Assembly (NCBI GenBank): GCA_022835595.1
Contig: BQUP01000004.1
Coordinates: 248,001 to 312,000, forward strand
Length of the DNA stretch: 64,000 nucleotides
Reading direction: 5' to 3'
Origin: Cystobasidium ongulense
Lineage: Eukaryota; Basidiomycota; Cystobasidiomycetes; Cystobasidiales; Cystobasidiaceae
Shown: positions 12,807 through 22,765 of the stretch, piece by piece
Layout of the letters: the number at the start of each line of letters is the position of its first letter
Position numbering within the stretch: position 1 is the stretch's first letter
Position numbers and translations under genes: made by a program
Notes under the pieces: generated by a model
What the model was told of the DNA's origin: nothing
Databases searched by the model: none
What the model saw: the letters and a program-made list of their open reading frames with translations, nothing else

Positions 12807-15490
12807 ATGGCGTCTCCTCAGCGACGCTCGTTGGCTCAACCACCGTCGCCGTCTCTGCGCAGCATGCTTGCTGTATTCCTGCTGGTCGCGTCGTGCCTCA
12901 TGCCGTCGACTACAGCGTTCTATCTACCAGGCAGCGCGCCACGCTCTTTCGCAGCTGGAGACCCGGTGCCATTGCTGGTCAATGCTCTACAGCCTCAAAT
13001 GACCTCAAAGAAAAGACTGCAATCACTGCTGCCCTATGATTATTATAATCCTGCTTTCCACTTTTGCCGCCCTGGTGATGGAAAGACAGAGCCTAAGAAA
13101 GTTAGTGAAAGTCTGGGAAGCGTTCTATTCGGAGATAGACTGTACGAGAGTCCATTTGAGGTGAGGCATATTACCACTAAAGCTACTCGGGAGATGTTGG
13201 AGAAGTGCAAGCTGATCATGCTATCTGATTGCCTTTGTACAGGTGCGGATGCTTCAAAACTCATCATGCCAAATGCTCTGCAAGTCTACAGTACCAGCCG
13301 AAGACGCCAAATTCATCAATGATCGCATACGAGAAGACTATGCTTTGAACTGGCTCGTCGACGGCCTACCAGTCGCTGAAATGCAACGCGATGTGGCAAC
13401 GGGCGAGATCTTCTATTCTATTGGATTCGAGCTTGGCAATGATTCAGATGGAACGAAGCCTGCTCTCAATAACCACTTCAACCTTTATGTGGAGTAAGCT
13501 GTTGCCTGCCTAATTGAAGGCTGAGTCCCATACTGACGGATTGTATATCGCACAGGTACCACCGACGCCCAAATAATCTATTCAGAGTGGTAGGGGTGGT
13601 GGTCTGGCCTTTAAGGTGAGCTCTGCTACCCGGAAGCACCTAATTAATTCCTGTACTGATACCGTCTGCTCTGATCTAGCCTTGACTCGCTAGCGGGAGG
13701 AGCAACACAGCCTTCATGCGACGAGTCCGCTGCTCCGATGGTCTTGAACGAAGGTCGCGAAACTACCATTGCCTACACGTACAGCGTCAATTGGGTCGAA
13801 TCTAAAGTGAGTCTACTCAAAGCTTTGTGGCAAGGGTACAACAGACTGATGTGCCACATCTACAGAAACCTTGGGCAACGCGTTGGGATTCCTACTTAAA
13901 GCTCACAGATAGTCGAGTACACTGGTTCAGCTTGATCAACAGTACAATCATCTGTCTCTTCCTTTGCGTGGTACGTCTGCTTGTGTCTGCTGCTCTGGTA
14001 GGAGATACGTCGCTGACATACCTACAGATGGTCGGTATGATCCTACTCCGCACTGTAAACCGCGATGTATCGAGATACAATGCCATTGACCTCTCAGACG
14101 ATATTCAAGAAGATTTTGGCTGGAAGCTAGTACATGCCGAAGTATTCAGACAACCTCAACATCCTATGCTGCTGTCCATTCTCAACGGGTCTGGCGCGCA
14201 ATTCGCAGCTATGCTTGGTGTTGCTATCTTCTTTGCTCTTCTTGGATTCTTAAGTCCCAGCAATCGAGGTGGCTTGAGTACCGTTATGATTATCTGCTGG
14301 ACTCTGTTCGGATGTAAGTCTAGACCTCTTCTGATACATCAGTGAGATGTGCAGCTGATGTGCATGAACCTTTCCATAGGCGTTGCTGGCTATGTTTCTA
14401 CACGCCTATATGCTTCTCTCGGAGGTCACGCCTGGAAGCAAAACATTCTTTGGACAGCAACGCTTTTCCCTACTATCCTCTTCGCCACTCTCAACCTACT
14501 TAACTTTTTCCTGATTGGTGGAGGTTCCTCGGGAGCGGTGCCCTTTGGAACTTTCTTGTCTATCATCGCATTATGGTTCCTTATCTCGGCACCTCTTACT
14601 GTCGCTGGAGCTGTCTATGGATTAAAGAAAGGTCCTTTACAACATCCTGTCCGAGTGAATTCGATACCTAGACGTAAGTCACACCTGAAGACTGTTTGGC
14701 CAACTGACTATTGCCAACATACTGACATTTCGGAAAAACAAAATACAGAAATACCACCTCAAATATGGTATCTCAATACGTTCCCTGCTGCCGTCATGGC
14801 GGGCGTACTGCCCTTCGGTGCCGCTTTCATCGAGATTTACTTTGTCCTGTCGAGCTTGTTTGGGTGCGCATTGACCCCTCCGACGCAACCTTAAGCATGC
14901 TGTATAGGCTGACTGTTGAAAATCACTTGTACGCAGTGCCAAGGCCTTCTATGCTTTCGGATTCCTCGCTTTGACATTCAGCATCGTTGCATTGACCTCG
15001 GTGAGCTCATTGTCTTCGATGGGTTTGTCGTCCCATACTGACTTGTGACATTACAGGCGACCGTTACTATCCTAATGACATGTGAGACGGAATATCCGCA
15101 AATAAAACACATAGGAAGCCAAGCTGATCATTATTCGTTGACAGACTTCTCGCTCTGCTCCGAGAACTGGCAATGGCACTGGCGAGCCTTCATAATAGGG
15201 GGAGGATCCGCTTTCTGGATCCTCGCCTATGGCATAATTTACGGACTCCGCCTGTCACTGGACGGTATTTCAAGCAAAGTCTTATACCTCGGATACCTAC
15301 TCTTGATAGCTCTGCTTGACTTTGTGGTTACGGGAACTATTGGCTATTTGGTGAGTGCTTGCCTGACAGGACGTTCGCCTTGGCAGTCACCTAGCACAGC
15401 GCTGATCATGCCGTATTGCCCACCTTTGAACTACCACAGTCCACCTACTACTTTTTGAGAAAGATGTATGCGCAGATCAGAGTGGATTAG
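12807..15490 (+). CDS. transmembrane 9 superfamily protein (EMP70/nonaspanin)
   Basis: Nonaspanin of the endosome/Golgi system. The start at 12807 gives a hydrophobic signal sequence (LAVFLLVASCLMPSTTAFYL) and then the family's luminal opening FYLPGSAPRSFAAGDPVPL. LPYDYYNPAFHFCRP, LGSVLFGDR and a Cys-rich luminal part follow. After WVESKKPWATRWDSYL comes the transmembrane block: IDLSDDIQEDFGWKLVHAEVF, then helices including FPTILFATLNLLNFFLIGGG, LPFGAAFIEIYFVLSSLF and LGYLLLIALLDFVVTGTIGYL. The tail RKMYAQIRVD resembles the KxD/E COPI-type retention motif of the family. It lies 188 bases downstream of TyrRS on the same strand. Several introns interrupt it. Confidence 0.93.
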
Positions 15491-15948
15491 ATGTGTTTAT
15501 TGGAAGTTTATGCGCTGAAAGACCTATTAGGACGAGGGAATCCCGCTGAAGAGAGTAGAGGAAGCTGACAGACTTACTGGCAGAAAAGCCAGTATGGTAC
15601 TGGAACTAGACCGCCTCTTCGAGATGCATTCCGTTTATCATGTCCGGGATTACTGTTTTGCAATGCCGGGCCGCTGACCCCAGCTTTGTAATATGTTCGC
15701 GAATGTCAATCGAGCTGCTCTACAGGAGATAGGAAGCACATCCCGCGCAAGCTTTTGCCTGACACTGCTCTGTCTCCATCCTCGTCTTCATCGACGTGCA
15801 CGTATACCTCCTCAGCCCGACTGCGACTGCCAGCAGGCTTCAGGACGAGTGAGGCTTTCTGTCGTTTGCGCGCTGGCCGGCCCGCAACGCTTTGAAAAAA
15901 GCTTGAAGACTCGAGACAGCAGCAGTAGGAGGATCGACATCGCCTAGA
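15491..15948. other. intergenic: TM9SF 3' region and GCL promoter/leader
   Basis: This holds the 3' flank of the TM9SF gene, with a perfect hairpin at 15575-15594, and the promoter and leader of glutamate-cysteine ligase. No other gene is seen; short frames near 15693-15947 have no recognisable domain. Confidence 0.55.
15575..15594. other. perfect short hairpin in TM9SF 3' flank
   Basis: TACTGGC, a six-base loop AGAAAA, then GCCAGTA form a 7-bp perfect stem 85 bases after the TM9SF stop codon. It may lie in the 3' UTR. Function unknown. Confidence 0.5.
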
Positions 15949-18672
15949 ATGGTGAGGGAGGGACTAGCAAGACGGCGTCGACTGCAGAGGCTGATGCAAT
16001 CCAACAAATCTCGCTTCATAGGGCCTTCTGGCTTTGGGCACCCCGCTCGAATGGGCAGACGCGGAAAAGTACGCTGATCATGTTCGCGAACATGGCATCA
16101 CCCAGTTCTTGCACATCTGGGACAAGCTCAAGGGCCGCGTGGGCGATGGCTTGCTGTGGGGAGACGAGGTGAGCATCCTTGTCGCTGGTCTGGGGCGCCG
16201 CCTGGTGCTGGTCGGACAGCTTGAAGCCAGCCAACCCACCACTTCTGCGATCGCTTGCAAGGCGAAGCCAACGCAGGCAGGCAAGCACGATAAGCTGACC
16301 CATGCTTTCGTAACGCTTTATGTGATGCGCTGCACAGATTGAATACATGGTCGTATCGTTCGATGAAGCCGGCAAGAATGCCAGGCTCTCGCTCCGTCAG
16401 TCTGAGATTTTAAACGAGCTCGCAGCAGAAGAAGCAGAAGCCATCACTGCCATGCCAGGTGCAGCGTCAGTTGCTTTCTTTGAGGATCTCTACTCGACCA
16501 AAGCTGACGACCTCTGCCTATCAGCCATCAAATTCCAAAATTCCACCCGGAATATGGTCGCTATATGCTCGAATCGACACCAGGAGCACCTTATGGAGCG
16601 ACCTTGAAAGACTGCCTTACAGTCGAGCCAAATATGCGTCTTCGGTGAGTTGCGGTGCCGACTGCTAACTTGCAATATTATCTGACTCGTATTTCGACGC
16701 AGCCGCAAGATCGCTCGTGGCAAGATGCATGCACATGAAGTGCCAGTCACCCTCACCTCTTTCCCTCGACTAGGTGTTAAGGGTGTTTTCTTGGATCCTC
16801 ATCACGAACCGAACGGTGAAGCCAGTCAATCTCTCTTCCTTCCAGATGAAATCATCAATCCTCATGTCCGCTTTCCGTCAGTTGCTCGTCCCTCAGTCCA
16901 GGAAGTATGGACATATGCTAACGAAAGCTCGTGTTACAGTACACTCGCCGCGAATATCCGCCGGCGGCGTGGTTCCAAAGTCGCCATAAATATGCCTCTC
17001 TTCTTCGACACGAACACGCCAAAACCTTTCATAGATCCATCCATTCCATGGGATAGGAACCTCTTCCCAGGTGACTCGGAAGCGAAGAATGGGGCTGCTC
17101 TGCCTGATCATATATATATGGACGCTATGGGCTTTGGAATGGGATGTTCATGCTTGCAGATAACTTTCCAAGCCAGTAATGTGGATGAGGCGAGGCGGGT
17201 ATATGACTCGCTTATACCCGTTGGACCTATCATGGTGAGCTGACCTGCCCCGAAAGCGACTTGCTCTATACTAATACGCGCTTTGCAGCTTGCATTGACC
17301 GCAGCAGCACCCGTCTTTAGAGGATACTTGGCGGACGTAGACTGCCGGTGGGACGTTATTGCAGGCAGTGTGGACGACAGGACACCCGAAGAGAGGGGTC
17401 TCAAGCCCTTAGAGCACAGTCGATTCCGTATACCAAAATCACGCTACGATTCCGTCGACTGTTATCTTTCGACAGATCCTGCCAATCGGCCTGAATATAA
17501 CGATAATGATATGCCACTTGACCAAGATATCAAAAACCGTCTGCTGGACCATGGCATCGACGAGTTACTCGCGAATCACATAGCCCATCTATTCATTCGG
17601 GATCCTTTAGTCATATTCAGCGAGACAGTTGACCAAGATGACGAGGTCTCTTCCGACCACTTCGAGAATCTACAATCAACCAATTGGCAAACTATGCGCT
17701 TCAAGCCTCCCCCACCGGGTAGCAACATAGGCTGGAGAGTCGAATTTAGAAGTATGGAAGTACAGCTCACAGATTTCGAAAATGCTGCATACTCCGTTTT
17801 CATTGTGCTTCTTACTCGAGCTATATTGTCCTTCGGTTTAGACTTCTATATACCCATTTCGAAAGTGGACGAGAACATGAAGAGGGCGCATGTGAGAAAT
17901 GCCGCCCGGGAGGGAACATTCTTTTTCAAGAAGAACGTCTTCCAACGAAGGCGCGAAGCTAGCTCGTTCAATCTCAATGGTACCATCAATGGTCATCTTA
18001 ACGGAGATTCGAGCAGTCACTCGCGGTCACGCACTTCTTCGAGCCGCAGTGGAGATCAGCGATCTTTCTCACCTACCTCCTCTGCACCTTCAGCAGCTAC
18101 AAGTAGATGCGCAAGTCCAGAAGGTCTGCCTGCTATTGAAGATGAATATGAGGAAATGACAATAAATGAAATTATAAATGGTAAATCAGGAGAGTCAGGC
18201 TCCTCCTTCCCTGGATTGCTAGGCTTGGTCTATTCCTACCTCAACTCCCTCAACGTCGATGTCGCAACGCGATACGAATTAGAGAAATATTTCCAGCTCG
18301 TAAAGGCTAGAGCTGACGGTGAGTCTGACTCCTCTCTTTACATGAGACGCAAGCCGTACTGATAGCATCGACTGATCGTCGTCTTCAGGCTCGCTACAAA
18401 CGACTGCATCTTGGATACGTGATTTTGTCCGCGAACATCCCGCATATAAGCACGATTCAGTTGTCTCGCAAGAGATCAATTTCGATCTCATACACGCCAT
18501 CGATGAGATTGAGCGTGGTGTCAGGCGCGAAGACAAACTGCTGCCCAAAGATTACGTCGGCAGTGACAGCTTAAATATAGATCTCAGCGTGTGCGGTATT
18601 CTCACCGGCAACAAGGACAAGACCTCTATTCACGAGACCGCAAACGGTGCACCTGCAACAAATGGCAAGTAA
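15949..18672 (+). CDS. GSH1: glutamate-cysteine ligase catalytic subunit
   Basis: Makes gamma-glutamylcysteine, the rate-limiting step of glutathione synthesis, in the cytosol. The family N-terminus MGLLALGTPLEW is obtained only if the ATG at 15949-15951 is a coding exon by itself, followed by an intron (15952-16021) and GLLALGTPLEWADAEKYADH. Further family motifs: LLWGDEIEYMVV, FHPEYGRYMLESTPGAPYG, NMRLRRKIARGKM, MDAMGFGMGCSCLQITFQ and LALTAAAPVFRGYLADVDCRW. The C-terminal part has EMTINEIINGK, LVYSYLNSLNVDVATR and IWIRDFV-like SWIRDFVREHPAYKHDS. A Ser-rich stretch of about 70 residues (about 17965-18120) sits between conserved blocks. One intron (16877-16939) is 63 bases with no stop. The gene appears intact. 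Confidence 0.95.
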
Positions 18673-18927
18673 ACCCTCCGTCCCGTAGTATCTGTTATTC
18701 GTACTGTACAAAGACACATAGATTCAACTTCTCCTGTCCTCACATCCTACTCGTGCATAGCAAGATTTAGATTCAATACCACTTTTACTGCTCATATCGT
18801 TCAACCTTGACCGATTTTCGTAGGAATACACTCGCTGACTTTCGCTAATGCTGCAAATGCTTTCTTCCATATTGACCAACCCTACCAGACCATCTGGCGG
18901 GTGTTTCGCATAAGCGTCAATTGAAAT

Positions 18928-19359
18928 CTACTGCATATCAATGGTCGAACAGTTCCGAAGTCTAGTCATCTTCTCTTGCAGGTCTTTGGCCCGATTAGCG
19001 AGGGTCGGGTTGCTCTCGACAAGCCGCTTCGACAAATGTGGAAGATTGACAAGTGACGAGTGAATGCTTTTCGAGACAGATACTTCCATAGCTTTGAGGT
19101 TGCTGATGGTCTGATTGACAATCAAGCTGTATGGCGCAGGGATCGCATCGGTTTCGGGTACTGCTTTCAGAGCTTTTCCAGCTACTTTCACTGAATACGA
19201 TTCGGGCTGGAGTACAGCGCTTGTGTCGATCCGAAGGTTTTTCTCCTCTCTGCTATCATAGTTTGTCAGTAGTTGGGTACTTTCGCTCATCAAGAAAGCT
19301 ACTGAGACCGACCTCTGGTTGTTTCCATCAAGCGAATTGACAAAGAGGCCGGAAGACAT
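18928..19359 (-). CDS. small hypothetical helical protein
   Basis: I do not recognise the family. The start is MSSGLFVNSLDGNNQ. A 63-base segment (19250-19312) has intron borders (GTCGGT...TAGCAG) and a CTGAC branch-like site, so the spliced product is about 122 residues; unspliced it is 143. The rest is mostly helical and charged (VNQTISNLKAMEVSVSKSIHSS, then LANRAKDLQEKMTRLRNC), suggesting a small coiled-coil subunit of a larger complex. There is no signal peptide or membrane segment. It is transcribed the same way as the downstream-positioned CTP synthase gene. Reality as a gene is likely from the open frame and the good intron; function unknown. Confidence 0.55.
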   Translation of the reverse strand: MSSGLFVNSLDGNNQRSVSVAFLMSESTQLLTNYDSREEKNLRIDTSAVLQPESYSVKVAGKALKAVPETDAIPAPYSLIVNQTISNLKAMEVSVSKSIHSSLVNLPHLSKRLVESNPTLANRAKDLQEKMTRLRNCSTIDMQ

Positions 19360-19753
19360 TTTAGTTGATGTGGTATGCAGAGGAAAGAGAAGCTATTATA
19401 GGTTAGGTATTCCACTCTTTGATGCTTGTCACGCCGGTCTTGTAAAGCCACCTCAGTATTCATCCTGCAGCCATCGCCATGGTAACCGCCACCCGGAGAC
19501 GATACCCAAGGCGCCGTGTGTATAAGCTTTGATCCTAGTTGCAATGGCGTACTCAAGCAACAGCTGCCTTGAGGCAGCCTCTTGTCAGTCAGCACGGGCA
19601 AGGGCGGCAGAGTGGGCTTCGAATAGTTATGCGTCCCGCTAGTTACGGTTCCTAGGACAACCAAGACAGAAATAGAACAACAAGAGCAGTGAAGCACAAC
19701 AGCTTAAATAGGGTGGTACAAATGTCTATACGTTTCACAACTTGATCATTGAT
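19360..19753. other. intergenic: CTP synthase 3' region and promoter of the small protein gene
   Basis: Nearly 400 bases between two minus-strand genes. Open frames on either strand here have no family resemblance. No RNA gene or repeat is seen. Confidence 0.5.
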
Positions 19754-22232
19754 TTAGGGTGTGCTGTGCTGAATATTGAGGTTGAATTCGTCTTCGATGC
19801 CTTCGGGCTTGGCAAGATGGCCGTTGACTTCCATGTTCTTGAACTTCTGAATCACGGGGCTAGCTAATGGAGATCCTAATGGTGTTGGAAGCCTGAGATG
19901 TCGATCTGGTTGCGGCTGCTTGAATGTCTTTTGTCTTTCAAGCTGTTCCGCGAGCACTTGCGGGCCGCATGCTGCGGCGACGAAGCCCAGGTAGCCTGGC
20001 GATGGGTTCAGAGGTCGCGTGCAGAACTCAGGATGAGCCTGCATGCCGCAGTAGTAGGGATGTTCCGATCCTGCAAGTCCCAGGTCTCAGCAAGCAGATT
20101 AGTCAGAGGGTTGAGGGACAATCACTCACGGGGCAGTTCAGCAACTTGCATGCGCTCCCCGCGTCCATCTCTACCAGTGAATCGGAGACCAGCAGCTTCA
20201 ATCTTGTCAACATATTCAGGGTTGATCTCCCATCTATGTCTGTGTCGCTCCCAGATCATTTCGTTTCCGCCATACAATTGACGTATCAAGGAGTCTTCTG
20301 TGTTCTTCTGGAAGACGGTCGGTCTTAAACCAAGTCGCATTGTGCCTCCTAGATGTGTCTTCGAAATTTCAGGCATGAAGATCACAACTGGTTCTGATGT
20401 TGACTCCACTAGCTCAGTAGAGTTTGCATCTATGCAGCAAGCAAGTCAGCTCTCAAAAACAATGTTCTCCTGGGAAATACAAAGCTTACTCTCAAGACCC
20501 ATGACATTTCGGCAGTACTCGACGACGGCTAGCTGGAAGCCGAGGCAAATACCAAGGAAGGGTACTTTCTGTTCTCGAGCCCACTTGGCCGCGACGATCA
20601 TCCCCTCGGTACCTCTGATGCCGAAGCCACCTGGTACGAGGACACCAGCTGCCGAGCATAGTGCTTGATGTGCTTTGTGGTATGCTTTTGGGTTCTCGGT
20701 TGCATTTGATGGTTCCAGATCAGAAGCTTCAACCCACTGAAACGCAGACTCGAAACATCAGCATACAGGACTAACAAGCTTTGATCCGGAAGCGCACTTC
20801 TAGGACCAATTTTCGCTGACACCGCATAGCGGCATGCTCCAGGGACTTGATGACGGACATGTACGAGTCTTGTAGACTCGTGTACTTTCCGACAAGGACG
20901 ATGTTCACAGTGTCGAACCATCTCTCTTGGCTATAGGCAGAACAACAAGACTATGTCAGTAACAAATTAAAGCCTGCTTGTACTTTTTACTGACGACAAG
21001 GTCAGGTCTTTCCATCGTCTAAGTAAAGTTGATCCCTTTTCCTTGTGGGCGGGAGGCGTCTGAATCTTGTCAAGCTTCAATTTCGTCTTAAGTAGATCCA
21101 GAAGGCCCTGTTCGCGTAGAAGGAGAGGCACGTGATAGACCGACTTGCAATTGTGGACGCCGAGAACCTGTTCCGATCCAACGTGACAGAACATGCTGAT
21201 CTTGTTGATGACCGCTTCTTCTAATGGAACATCACATCTACATGCGATGAAGTCGGCCTGTAGACCATATGAGCGGAGATCCTTGATACTGGCTTGAGTA
21301 GGCTTGGTCTTTTGTTCGCCATTGATGACCGGCACAAGGCAGACGTGTATTTGAGCAAAGCTGTGGGAGAATCACAGATTAGTCGCATCCCGGTACTATC
21401 GAGACACTTGAAAGCGCACTTCTCGGCTCCGACGCGGAATTGGAATTGTCGCAAAGCCTCGACGAAAGGCATAGATTCGATGTCACCAACAGTTCCTCCG
21501 AGCTACGCAAGACCTATCAGCTTGTGTAATCTTTTAGACCTTTCCTCCCCAGAAGTACACACCTCAATAATACAGACGTCTGCCTCCTCGCCAGTCTCGT
21601 CGGTGGGAATTCTAGCAACTCTCTCGAGCCAGTCTTGAATCGCTCCAGTAACGTGCGGAATAATCTGCACGGTCTTTCCGAGGTAGTCACCTTTGCGCTA
21701 TTGTGTTCCGAGTCAGTCTTTACGTCGCATGACTTGCATATATGCTGGACTGACCTCCTTCTCAATGACATGTTGATAGATCTTTCCGGTGGTAATATTG
21801 TTATCCTTCGAAAGCGTGACATCCAGATAACGTTCGTAATTGCCTAGATCCAAGTCTGCTTCACCGCCATCGTCTAGCACAAAAACTTCGCCTGCAAATG
21901 CAAGTCGTAGAGGATGATCGAAAAGTTTCAGCACCTTTCCTTGTGTGTACGTGATAGCTTCTATGGAGCAGTAGGACGGCTGAGCGCAAACTGACCATGC
22001 TCTGTAGGTGCCATAGTACCGGCATCGATGTTCATGTACGGATCAATCTTGATAGCTGTGACTTTGAGGCCGAGAGTCTTGAGCAGCAGGCCACACGAGG
22101 AAGCTGCAGTGACAGGACGGTCAGCCTTTTCAGCGCGACTTTCCCAGACGCAATGCAGAGATATTGCAGCTGACCGATGACTCCCTTGCCAATGCCAGAG
22201 ATGACACCTCCGGACACGACAATGTACTTCAT
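19754..22232 (-). CDS. URA7: CTP synthase
   Basis: Converts UTP to CTP with glutamine as nitrogen donor; forms cytosolic filaments in many organisms. The N-terminal synthetase domain starts [20 protein letters not shown] (P-loop) and continues with [52 protein letters not shown] and [16 protein letters not shown]. The C-terminal glutamine amidotransferase domain has [12 protein letters not shown], the nucleophile motif [12 protein letters not shown] (Cys of GICLG) and the HPEF motif ([16 protein letters not shown]). Length, about 600 residues, is normal. Several introns; all core motifs present. The C-terminal tail after [12 protein letters not shown] is variable, as is usual. Confidence 0.95.
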
Positions 22233-22765
22233 CTTGCAAAATCGGTTGATCGAAGTGCTGGATTGATAGAAGGTCGAGGGTCAGGCGGGCGCTTGGACGC
22301 CAGGCAGCAGAGCTTGTTTACTGGCTTGTTGAGTGCCTTCGGGGAATAGTCTGCTTTTCACGAGTCTGGCTTCCCGCTTGCTGCTGTATCTATCTTGCGC
22401 TGTCTGATAGAGCAGAGCAGAGGAAAGCGATTCTTCTACGAGCTGAAGGACTGTCGAAATGCAAAGTATGGGAAATCAAGGCGAAAGTCAAGTCAAGCAC
22501 CTGCACAATCCATGAACTACCCAGATGCCGCCTTGTTGTTTTGCAATTTGCAATTCAATCATGATCATGTATGCGACGACGCGCTGCTGTCGCCACGCTC
22601 ATGTCTGCTGAAGACGCGTCTATATACGGATGGCTTGTCGTGATGGGTGGTATAACAACAACATGGCAGTCTCAATCTATCGATACAAGGTATAACGGCT
22701 TATCGGATGCCGGTCGTCATTTATCGTAAGCATTCTATGTGTTCCCAAGATCTATCTTCATATTA
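22233..22765. other. intergenic: SEC5 3' region and CTP synthase promoter
   Basis: 533 bases between two minus-strand genes. The part next to 22233 must hold the CTP synthase promoter. No coding signal or tRNA-like structure was recognised. Confidence 0.5.

Noticed and set aside
16877-16939. Coding reading of the 63-base segment in GCL
   Set aside because: It is open and in frame, but its removal joins conserved family residues and it has GT...AG borders with a branch-like site.
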